A stretch of 64,000 bases of DNA, taken from Crotalaria pallida. Taxonomy: Eukaryota; Streptophyta; Magnoliopsida; Fabales; Fabaceae. Numbering within the stretch: position 1 is the first letter of the stretch; each line of letters opens with the position of its first letter. Where the stretch lies: positions 1,180,501 to 1,244,500 of the forward strand of contig CM075650.1 of the NCBI GenBank assembly GCA_037953625.1, in the 5' to 3' direction. Below the pieces are notes generated by a model. The model was not told where the DNA came from, did not search any database, and worked only from the letters and a program-made list of their open reading frames with translations. Below are positions 55,416-64,000 of the stretch, piece by piece. Both the position numbers and the translations under genes were made by a program.

Positions 55416-57370
55416 ACGGGTTTACCTATAAGAGCAGAGACATTTCTTCCCATGCTGATCATCTCATTGCCCTTGAGCTTCCGTTTGTGTGTGCATAGAT
55501 CCTTCAAGAACTTTGCATACCTTGGAATTTGCTTGATTGCATCAAGAAGGGGTATGTTGACTTCCACCTTCCTGAATGTGTCAAGTATCTCTTTGTCAAT
55601 CTCTTCCATTTTCTTGCTTTGAGTCACCCCCCTTGGTGGGAAAGGAAGAGGAATGGGGGGTGGTTGTTGGGCAGCAGTAGGTGTTGTGCTTGTGGAAGGC
55701 TGAGCTGGATGGGATTTTCTGGTACTTGTGTGCTCACTCTCCTCGACCATTTGGCTCTTCTTGTTGGTTGAAACTAGATCATCTTTGTTGAGGTCAGATT
55801 CTGGTGTGGGTGCGACAATCTGCTTCCCTGACCTTAGACTAATGGCATTCACATTCTGGTTTGGATTGATCACTGTTTGGGATGGCAACTTGTTAGAATT
55901 CTGAGATTGCATAGTGTTGATTGCTGTTGCCATCTGTCCCATCTGATTGGTCAAAGATTGAATGGGGGTCTCTTGTCTTTGAATGGATGCTCTAGTTTCC
56001 TGTTGGAATTGGAGATTTTGCATGGTCATCTGTTTCATCAGCTCTTCCAATGAAGGCTGCTGCTCAGTAGTAGGAGCTGGTGGTGCAGAATTAGCCTGTT
56101 GTTGTCTCTGTTGCTGGACTGGAGGAGGTACATATGGTGGTCTAGAATTGTTCTGAAATTGAACCTGTGAAGGTTGCTGTTGATCAGACCATCTCAGGTT
56201 GGGATGGTTCCTCCAACCAGGGTTGTATCTATTGGTAGAGAGATCAAAGTTCTGTGGCTGCTGGTTTCTACTGTTGAAGATGTTGGCGGCATATGCCTCA
56301 GGTTGGTCAGCACCAGTCGTGGGCTGCTGCTGCTGCACAGAAGGACATGCATCTGTGGGGTGCTCAGCGGATGTGCATATGCCACATAATCTAGCAGGCA
56401 GAGACAACTTCTTCTGGTTGATGGCCAATTGAGTGACCAAAGTTGTAAGTGAATCTATCTTCTGTTCAAGCTTCTCAACCTTACCAGAACTTGTGCCAAC
56501 ATCATTCACTCCTCTCACTATGATTGCATCGTTGTTGCCCCTTGCATGGAATTGTTGACAATTGGAAGCCATCTTCTCAATCTTGACTCTGGCTTCTAAA
56601 GGTGTCATGTCTCCTAGGGCACCACCACTTGCAGCATCAAGCATGTTTCTCTCCATGAGGTTGAGACCTTCATAGAAATATTGAATAAGCAGCTGCTCTG
56701 AGATCTGATGGTGGGGGCAGCTCGCACACAGTCTCTTGAATCTCTCCCAATACTCATAGAGACTTTCTCCACTTTGTTGCCTGATGCCTGATATATCCTT
56801 TCGGATTGCTGTTGTTCTGCATGCAGGGAAGAATTTCTCCAAAAATGCCCTCTTCAGGTCATCCCAGACTGTGATAGAACCAGGGGCCAGATCGTACAAC
56901 CAATCCTTGGCTAGCCCCTCTAAGGAGTGTGGGAATGCCTTAAGACAAACATGATCCTCTTGCACATCATGTGGTTTCATAGTAGCACAGACAATATGGA
57001 ACTGCTTGAGATGTTTATGAGGATCCTCACCTGCAAGACCATTAAACTTGGGCAACAAATGAATTAGTCCAGACCTTAACTCATACGGGTCATCGGGATA
57101 CTGGATGCACAAATCTTCAATAGTGAAATCAGGTGCAGCCAGCTCCCTCAATGTCCTCTCACGTGGTGGAGGTTGAGCCATATTTTCAGAATAATCAGAA
57201 TAAGAATAAGAATTTATAGGAATAGAAGAAAAAGAAGCAGACTCACTATGTAAAGACTCAATAGACTCACTACCTATGGACTGGTTCCTATTTTGTCTAA
57301 CTAGTCTGTGATAAGTTCTATCAATTTCAGGGTTATATGGATGAAAGTAGCTTGGGTTGCCCCTAGTCAT
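55416..57370 (-). CDS. E Gag, cut at its junction with protease by F
   Basis: Starts MTRGNPSYFHPYNPEIDRTY and follows F Gag closely: RTLRELAAPDFTIE, LLPKFNGLAGEDPHKHLKQF, WDDLKRAFLEKFFPACRT, knuckle CGICTSAEHPTDAC, Gln-rich stretch, NAISLRSGKQ. No stop or frameshift seen. F is inserted at the codons for GKPVP, just before the protease region, and the same frame resumes at 48113. The residues appended beyond 55416 in a naive translation come from the F LTR. Confidence 0.9.
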
Positions 57371-58074
57371 GTACTGAACAGAACACCATTAAGCATAGCA
57401 AACTGTCACTAATATACATGACCAAAATAGGCAACAAAATTTTTTTATTTTTTAAAATTTTTTTCTTTATTTTTTTCAGCACCCTAAAATCATGAAAACA
57501 TACCACAAAAAGTTTGAGGACAAAATTCAAAAGGGAACCAAGTCAAACAATTAAATCAGAGACCAAAAACTAAGAAAATAAAACTTGTAAAATAAAAAAG
57601 AAATAGTAAAACGGCTTTTTCAGGATCCAGACGAAGGAGTTTTCTGACGAAGTCAGAAAAATCAAATTATTCAGAAAATTCCCTTCGATTTGATATAAAA
57701 TTCGTCAAATTCCGAGTTACGGGTCAAAAGTTGCGACGATTTGAAGAAAGTGCTGCTAAAACTTGGAAAATTTTTCTGGAACTCACAACCAGTGGTGATC
57801 TGAGTGATCGTGGTGCCTCAAAACCTTTTTATATGATAAAAGTAGTGTGGATATAAATTTTCGTGCAAAAATTCCACCCACAACTATGTGAACTAGCAAC
57901 CACAGAATCAATCAAATACACTAATTGCAACAAAATAGCAAAACAGCAAACAGTGCAACTTCAACCGGTTATCAGAATTGACTACTAGACCCTAAATCAG
58001 AAAGGACACACTATAATAACTATACTAACTACGACACTAACTAACTACTAATGACCTTTGGCAAGAACCGATAT
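57371..58074 (-). other. E untranslated leader
   Basis: Non-coding, corresponds to 49191-49868 of F, including the A/T-rich stretch before the gag ATG. Confidence 0.7.
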
Positions 58075-58092
58075 TCCCCGGCAATGGCGCCA
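58075..58092 (-). promoter_or_regulatory. E primer-binding site
   Basis: Minus-strand TGGCGCCATTGCCGGGGA, one mismatch from the Asp-tRNA complement (a different position from that in F). Confidence 0.85.
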
Positions 58093-58096
58093 AATT

Positions 58097-59239
58097 TGAT
58101 CGAGGCCGTACCCAATACAAATAAAAACAATTTAAGTATAGTACTAGGAAGTGACTCCTAGGTCGTCTCCCAAGGAATATCTTATCAAGCAAAAGGTCGA
58201 ACACATAGTATGCATAGAAAACAGGGGGGTTTTTTTTTTTGTATTGAATATTGAATAATTGAAATCAAAACAGAATTAAATCAAAACGAAGAAACAGATA
58301 AGGAAAAGCGGATAAACCCCTTTGGCTCGCGTTCACAACTCTGTCATCGGTCACAAAAGATCAATTTCTTTCCTCTTCACTGTCCAACTCGTGAGAATTA
58401 AATACTAAGCGAAAATTCAATTCTCACCCCAAAACCCAAACCTCTAATTAAGCATTAAAAGCCAAAGCATGGAGTTTTTACGAGTTTGCATAAATTAAGC
58501 ATTCATACACATGGATTATCTCTATATAATGGAACTAAGCGAACCATAACATATCAATAAGCATGAAAACAGTGAATAAAAACGAAATAGCATTAAGAAT
58601 AAAACCTCAAGAGTATGTGATACATTACCAAAGGGATTTAACCTAAGAGTTTAGCCTTCCATGAAGAAAAATACCAAAAACGTGTAGAAAAGGGAAGAGA
58701 GAGAAACCCTAGCAGCCACCACAAGCTTGGAGAGCAAAACTAAGCCTTCTCTATGAGAGAGAATGTAAAAAACGTGAATGGAAGGTCTCTCCAGAGTTTA
58801 CACGAATTTGGCTTTTTTAAATCACAAAACGGGCCTAAATCATGGGCCCAAATCCTAAGGAAAGCTTATCTCTAAATTAAATCTAAAAATATCTTATAGA
58901 TAAAATCTAAATCTTAAAAGATATAACTAAATCTCAACTAATCCTAAAGATATATTACAATCTTCACTTCATCATATATCTTCTCATCCAAAATTAAATC
59001 TTCATTCCCAAAATTAAATCTTCACTCCCAAAATGTCCAAAAAGCCCTTGTGTCAAATATGACCTGAAAATAGAAATAGAATTAATTAGGCTAAATAATC
59101 CCAAATTAAACAATATTCAGAATATTAGTCCAATAAACTCTAAATCACTAAATCAAGCTAAACAATGTCAAATAGGCAACAAGTATCAATAATAGGAGTA
59201 AAATAATGCAAGGAAAAAAGGGAAATAAAATGCTCATCA
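58097..59239 (-). repeat. E 5' LTR
   Basis: 1143 bases; differs from 35906-37046 by about ten substitutions and a longer T-run near 58230. Confidence 0.95.
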
Positions 59240-59244
59240 ACGGT

Positions 59245-59688
59245 TCTTAATGGTGTTCTTTATAAGAGAGGGTTCGGTTCACCCATGCTCAGATGTGTTA
59301 ATCCATCTCAGGCTGAAGAAATTTTAGAAGAAATCCACGAAGGGATCTCTAGCCATCATATGGGTGGAAAATCCCTAGCTCGGAAAATAATCTGAGCAGG
59401 TTACTTCTGGCCTAAACTGCAAAAAGACGCCATGGAGCATGTTAAGAAGTGTGTTCAATGTCAGTTTCACAGCGATATTTACCAAAGACCTGCAGAAGAG
59501 CTACATCCTCTCGGTGCCCCTTGGCCCTTTTATAAGTGGGGAATGGATATCATCGGAAAATTTCCTACTGCACCTGGACAACTAAAGTTTGCGGTAGTAG
59601 CCATTGATTACTTTACTAAGTGGATCGAAGTGGCACCGTTAGCAACAATCACTACGACCCGTATTCAATCTTTCTTTGTAAAGGAAAT
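59245..59688 (+). pseudogene. G2 pol, integrase N-terminal half
   Basis: The G2 frame resumes after E: GVLYKRGFGSPMLRCVNPSQ, then the zinc region HEGISSHHMGGKS ... VKKCVQCQFHSD, then WGMDIIGKFPTAPG and AIDYFTKWIEVAPLATI. In-frame TGA at 59393-59395. Cut at 59688 by I2. Confidence 0.9.
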
Positions 59689-59790
59689 TGTAAGGCCCTG
59701 TATTTTGAATAAATAAAATAAATATTAAGTATTTAAATAATAATGTTAGTATGTTGAATAAAATAATGAATTTTCTAAAATTAGGTTATA

Positions 59791-59940
59791 TACTCGAGTG
59801 TTTTGGAGGGGACTCGAGTATAATCATTAATTGTTTGAAAATTTGAATTTTTAATCGAAAGACTCGAGTCTTTTAGAAAGGACTCGAGTGTTCTTTGAAT
59901 TTCTGAAAAGTACTCGAGTATTGGGTAAAAGACTCGAGTA
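59791..59940. promoter_or_regulatory. ACTCGAGT motif cluster upstream of the I2 TATA box
   Basis: Six ACTCGAG(T) sites, several as GACTCGAGT, ending about 120 bases before TATAAATA. Confidence 0.5.
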
Positions 59941-60060
59941 AATCAAGCAGTCTGATTAAGTGTATAAGTCGGTTTTCATTTGAACTTCGCACCAAAACGC
60001 GTTTTCTTGAGGATCCAAGCACAGAGCTGGACCTTACTTCGAAGGAGGGTAATCCTAGCC

Positions 60061-60068
60061 TATAAATA
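60061..60068 (+). promoter_or_regulatory. TATA box in I2
   Basis: AGCCTATAAATAAGTG, followed by TC-rich leader-like DNA (CTCAAACACTCTCAAATCTC). Confidence 0.5.
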
Positions 60069-60987
60069 AGTGATCAATGAAGCTCAAACACTCTCAAATC
60101 TCTTGAAACCCGAATTGTTGGCAAAACTTCTCTGTTTTACAAAGCTCACTTTGATCCTTTCGTTCACTCTCAATTCTCATCCTTTTCCTGTGAAACCTAA
60201 ACACAAACTGAAGTTCTGATTCCACTCTTGAATTAGAACTCGAAATCACTTGAAATAGCCTCCTATAGATCGAGTTATAGGCAACCAAAGTTGAGGTCTT
60301 GAAGTTGTGAAAACAGAGAAAAGTTCAGCACCAAACACCCTTCTTCCTTGAATCCGTTTGGTAAATCCAGGAACTCTTTCGATTCCAAACTTGTTCCTAT
60401 TTAAAGTTAGCATTTCCTAGTTTCTGAAGCTAACTTGTTTCGTTCTTTTTCATGTCTTATTCATGGTGTAATTGATTGCCAAAATCAACTAGTGCAACTG
60501 TTTTGCACACAGTCCAGAAACCAAGTTTGAATTCAATCACTCTCTTAATCAATCTATCCTTTGTTTAGCTTCTCTGAGGTAAGGGAGGAGTTATCTAAAT
60601 ACTAGAATGAGTAATTTCAAGCTAGAAATGTAGGAACCATTAAGGTTCAAAAGAGGGATGAAACTTGAATTGGGATTCTGACTTGGAGGTCAGAGACTCA
60701 AGGTTTTATGACTCAAACAAGATTAAATGAATCTAAGCAAGCTCACTGTGATGTGTTTCGAAATTAAAATCAAGTGGAAATGAATTTCATGTTTTAAATT
60801 GAATATTTGCAAGTTTTGATGCAATCTGTGAATTAATGTGATTTGATGTTGTTTCAGTGATGCTTAAATGTTCTAACATGTTTATTTTATGAGCCTAAGT
60901 TGCTGTTTTGCATAAGAATGGAAATACAAAGCAAGGAATTCGAATTGACATTGAAAAGTGCAGAAACTGGTGCTGTTGCAGCAAAAA

Positions 60988-61106
60988 CACTCGAGTAGTT
61001 TAAGGAGGACTCGAGTATTCTGGAAAAGTGGAAGAACACTCGAGTATTTCTTAAGGACTCGAGTATTTTCATATGAACACTCGAGTAGTCAAGAACTACT
61101 CGAGTA
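60988..61106. promoter_or_regulatory. Second ACTCGAGT motif cluster in I2
   Basis: Six sites reading ACTCGAGTA in 119 bases, about 0.95 kb downstream of the TATA box. The pairing of an upstream and a downstream cluster repeats the arrangement in the copia LTRs. Confidence 0.5.
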
Positions 61107-62111
61107 ATTCAAAGAATTTTTCAGAAAACCTTTATTTTCCTATAAATTTCATTAAAGATTAACTCGTCTAATCTCCTATATTAATAAATTCTAAATATTT
61201 CTCTTTATGCCTAAAAACCTAATCCCGTTGGTCGATAATTATTCTGGAGGTGTCCTACTGGAATTCTATTCAGTGGTTGATTATTTACCACAGGAGTCCC
61301 AATGGAAGTGCGTACACCCATTTGGTTGATATAATCCCTAACGTCCCAGTGAAAGTTTTATTCACTTGGTTGATATTTCCTATGGGAGTCCCAATAGGGT
61401 CCTTGCAATAAATATCCGCCAATAGGAGTTCGTGCCCCGACGGATTATTAAATAAATGATTATATACTATTCCTAAAACCATCGCAAAGTGGTTGGACCG
61501 CTGATGGATTTTCTGAAATATCAAGTGTAAAGCAAGTAAACCCATCGTGAAATGGCTATGCCTCTGATGGTCCTTTTTGAATGCACCAGCATCAACTAAA
61601 GAGAAAGAACTAATGAAATGAGATACTGATGAGAATAATGAAAAGAAAGGAAAAGAAAAGAAATGAAACTCTCATTGTAGTATTGTCATGCATGGAGTTG
61701 CTCCGATTTCGATTGTGGAATCTAGCATAGGTTAGACGTATTCCGCAGCATTGAACGAGCTGTGATGCCATAGCCCTGAAGATGCTATGATGATTTGGAT
61801 TCCGTAACATGAGAATGTTATGAAGGCTAGTTCCCAATCAATCGTGATGCATGGGATATGGATACGCTCCAGTTCGATGAAAACATAGGTTTGAAATGAA
61901 TAACCCAAAAGGATGCCGAACTGTGAAGCATGAATGAGGAGTAGGCATGCATCATGTCATTAAAGATGTTAAACATGCGTTAAATCAGTTTGAGCATACA
62001 TTTACACTCTTGATGCTATTTGTTTACATGTGCTTGTTATTTTTAGCCTCTGTTATGCTCATTTGTTATTGTATTTAGCTATGACTCACTCCTAATCCCT
62101 TGTTGTAGGTC

Positions 62112-62597
62112 ATGGCCAGGAATATGATTTGCGTGGAGATGAGGCCGCTCCCTAATGCGGAGTGGAACTTCGAGGATCATAGGGCTATCTATGAAGGGGA
62201 CGTGGAAGTCACTTTTCGTCACCCAAACCCATGGTCCCGAATGCGTCCGCGTCGAACGAGAATCCCAATGATGTACATTATGCACATTCCGCCAAATTTT
62301 GTATTTCTCCATGGAACACCCCCACCACCACCAAGACGTTTTCTGAGACGCACCCTCCCACCAAGTCCATCACCCTCTGAGGAAAGAATCGTTTTAGAGG
62401 TTCCTGCTCCCTCTCGTCCTTCCACTAGAGCCCGATATCGGACTCCAGTCTATGTGCCATCTGATCCGACACATGAGGAGGAAGAGGAGGAGGAGGATCC
62501 GATAGAGGATGAGGATCCGGTGGAGGATGCCGATCCGGTGGCTGATGATGATCTCATGGACAACTCAACTGGCAGTCAGTGGGGAACTGATGATTGA
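62112..62597 (+). CDS. 161-aa Pro-rich/acidic ORF inside I2, unknown function
   Basis: Not recognised. It starts MARNMICVEMRPLPNAEW directly after the acceptor-like text TTGTTGTAGGTC. The middle has a proline-rich segment (GTPPPPPRRFLRRTLPPSPS), and the end is very acidic (a run of seven Glu, then DPIEDEDPVEDADPVADDD). No zinc, protease or RT motif. The codon pattern is fairly GC-rich compared with the flanking AT-rich DNA, which favours real coding. It is followed by AT-rich DNA with several TAATATAATGTAATG-like stretches that could serve for polyadenylation. It may be an exon of a spliced transcript from the 60061 promoter. Function unknown. Confidence 0.5.
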   Translation: MARNMICVEMRPLPNAEWNFEDHRAIYEGDVEVTFRHPNPWSRMRPRRTRIPMMYIMHIPPNFVFLHGTPPPPPRRFLRRTLPPSPSPSEERIVLEVPAPSRPSTRARYRTPVYVPSDPTHEEEEEEEDPIEDEDPVEDADPVADDDLMDNSTGSQWGTDD

Positions 62598-62972
62598 GTT
62601 GAGTTTTGGAGGTTGGAATGTGGATAGTGCGACTCATCAGGTTTCTCTTAATTATATTATGTTTTGAGTTTCAAACCTGTTGCTCTAGGTTATTATAAAT
62701 TTTGTTGTAATATATGTAATATAATGTAATGACCTAGAGTACCCAAGTTAAGTTTAAAATTAGTGGCTTTTGATGTAATGGATATGTACTTTCTTTTTAT
62801 GATGGAATATAAGATGAATGTTTTCCTTCACGATGTTTGAGTATTTTCCGCAAAGATCGAAATGGATGATGACTCAACTTTTGATAAAGGGAAGATAAAT
62901 GCAAAAAAAAATGGTCGTATTTTTGAATATAAGTATTTAATTTAGAATAAAAAGTTGGGTCGTCACAGAAAT

Positions 62973-63398
62973 AATCTCTCGGTTTGGAGTGCCTCATGCC
63001 ATAGTTACTGACAATGGATCGCAATTTGCAGCCTCTCATTTTCAACAATTAGCAACCGACCTGGGAATCACTCACTATTTCAGTTCCGTTGAGCACCCGC
63101 AAACAAATGGATTAGCCGAGGCCGCCAACAGAACCATTTTGGACGGAATTAAAAAGAAACTTGGCAACGCAGCTGGCACTTGGGCGGATAAACTTCCAAG
63201 CGTTCTATGGTCACACAGGACAACTGTACACTCCTCAACAGGTGAGACCCCTTTTCGTTTGACATACGGCTGCGACGCAGTCATTCCGATCGAAAAGCGA
63301 ATCCCCACCTTTAGGATGCTTGAACGTCCTTCAGAGACCAACGACCATATGCTCAGTGAAGAACTTACTTTACTTGAGGAAATTCGAAAGAATGCCGC
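62973..63398 (+). pseudogene. G2 pol, integrase C-terminal half
   Basis: The frame resumes after I2: SRFGVPHAIVTDNGSQFAAS, FSSVEHPQTNGLAEAANR, the DDE core end, then WADKLPSVLWSHRTT and TPFRLTYGCDAVIPIE. The stretch up to 63398 (EEIRKNAA) is open, then I3 interrupts. It includes the integrase region that G1 has lost. Confidence 0.9.
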
Positions 63399-64000
63399 TG
63401 TAACATCCCGCGTTTTTCCGACTAGGTTAAATGAAATCGTATTAAAGAAAGGTTTTGAGAAATCGTTTTACAAAAGATTTTCAACGGGTATTTCATTCAA
63501 TTACGTAGTAAAGTGTTTATTTTACGGAGTTTGATAAACAAATATTTTTATGAAGTTGGTAAAATGATTTTTTATGAGAAATGACTTTATTGGTTGGTGA
63601 TTTTTTGCAAAAATGAATTTCTTTATGGATTTTCTTAGATGTATCAACTTTGAAAATCCATAACTTTTTAACCGTAACTCCGATTTTTATGATCTTTATA
63701 TCAAAACGATTGTATCGAAATGTAGTTTTCAAAAATGTATCTTTCATAATTTTCTTGGTTGGTTTGCGAAAATTATTTTTCAGTATGGTAAAGGACGAAT
63801 TTTCAAGGAATTAATCATGAAAAATAGTTTTTGATTTTTAATGAATTTTTCCTTTTGGGAATATCTTCAACATATTAAAGTATGATTTTAGAAAATGAAA
63901 TGAGGGCCATAATTGCAAACAATAAGTACAGTTTATTATTTAAAGGAAAAAGTGTTAATATGTGTGTTTAATTAAGTGTGTGATTGATTGATGAATGTGT
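63399..64000 (+). mobile_element. I3: start of another large LTR-like block
   Basis: Begins TGTAACATCCCGCG inside G2 integrase and runs off the window. At 63652-63725 it carries the block ATCCATAACTTTTTAACCGT ... CGATTGTATCGAAATGTAG, which is also present twice in I0. The left target copy would be GCCGC (63394-63398). Confidence 0.6.

Larger units (their letters stand above)
35906..59239 (-). mobile_element. E: Athila-type gypsy element, minus strand, 23.3 kb with two nested insertions
   Basis: LTR to LTR on the minus strand, flanked by ATGGT (35901-35905) and ACGGT (59240-59244), one mismatch apart. Order in its own direction: 5' LTR, Asp-type primer site, gag, [F insertion], protease, RT, [TR-GAG insertion], RNase H, integrase, long non-coding 3' part, purine tract, 3' LTR. 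The integrase tail text GKACHLPVEIEHHAYWA and the gag layout are Athila-like. No envelope-like ORF is seen. LTRs differ at about ten positions by eye. Confidence 0.9.
59689..62967 (+). mobile_element. I2: 3.3-kb LTR-like block with its own promoter-like region and ORF
   Basis: Inserted in G2 integrase with GAAAT duplicated (59684-59688, 62968-62972). Starts TGTAAGGCCCTGTA and ends GGGTCGTCACA, imperfect inverted ends like I0. It contains two ACTCGAGT motif clusters, a TATA box at 60061 followed by a leader-like stretch, degenerate repeats around GGAGTCCCAATGG near 61240-61560, and a 161-codon ORF near its right end. No retroviral domain. Most likely a solo LTR of a large-LTR gypsy family; a small non-autonomous element carrying one gene is the alternative. 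Confidence 0.6.
30584..64000 (+). mobile_element. G2: second Tat-lineage gypsy element, extends past window
   Basis: 5' LTR, primer site, gag and most of pol are present. Pol is interrupted by E (35906-59239), I2 (59689-62967) and I3 (63399 onward), and the 3' end lies outside. Gag and pol share one reading frame across all insertions. It is related to G1 at protein level but clearly a different copy with a shorter LTR. The left target copy would be GCTAT at 30579-30583; the right one cannot be seen. Confidence 0.85.

Overview
This is plant nuclear DNA, almost certainly from an angiosperm and probably a eudicot. It is AT-rich and has no compact operon-like genes. Nearly all of it is made of plant-type LTR retrotransposons: Ty1/copia with an initiator-Met tRNA primer site, and Ty3/gypsy of the Tat and Athila lineages. 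LINE debris is also present. The only recognisable host-type gene is a decayed cation/H+ exchanger (CHX) at 9329-11310. No rRNA gene, functional tRNA gene or CRISPR array was seen. The species cannot be named from the sequence.

Layout. (1) 1-8035, minus strand: two head-to-tail blocks of one copia family (S1, S2), each with gag, primer site and 5' LTR. S1 sits inside a plant-transposon-protein ORF; S2 abuts an RTE-type LINE endonuclease fragment. (2) 8693-12881: a plus-strand LTR end (S3) cut by a LINE tail, the CHX pseudogene, and a further copia-type LTR remnant. (3) 12882 to beyond the right edge: one very large nested stack. The outermost layer, E0, starts TGTGACGACCC at 12882. It holds a 13.0-kb Tat-type gypsy element G1 (13036-26046), which itself holds a 6.4-kb LTR-like block I0 (14572-20944). 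E0 resumes at 26052 and is interrupted at 30584 by a second Tat-type element, G2, which runs past the window end. G2 is interrupted by a 23.3-kb minus-strand Athila-type element E (35906-59239), a 3.3-kb block I2 (59689-62967) and the start of another block, I3 (63399 onward). E is in turn interrupted by a gag-only copia element (TR-GAG type, 40324-46218) and by a pol-deleted Athila-type element F (48119-55410).

Five-base target duplications can be read at G1 (GAATG), I0 (TCAAT), TR-GAG (GGGAG), F (GAGGG) and I2 (GAAAT). E has a duplication with one mismatch (ATGGT/ACGGT). LTR divergence counted by eye agrees with the nesting: F pair no difference seen, TR-GAG pair one indel, E pair roughly 1%, G1 pair roughly 2-3%.

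How the parts relate. The youngest insertions (F and TR-GAG) keep gag but lack reverse transcriptase and integrase, so they must have been mobilised by enzymes from elsewhere. E belongs to the same family as F and has a nearly open pol, which marks its family as the likely helper type. The older Tat elements are riddled with stops, frameshifts and insertions. The two signals I find most unusual are non-coding: clusters of an 8-bp palindromic motif A[A/C]TCGA[G/T]T, often upstream of TATA-like sequences in unrelated elements, and an array of GATACCAATTGGTATC-like sites in the TR-GAG element that copies its own LTR/primer-site junction.
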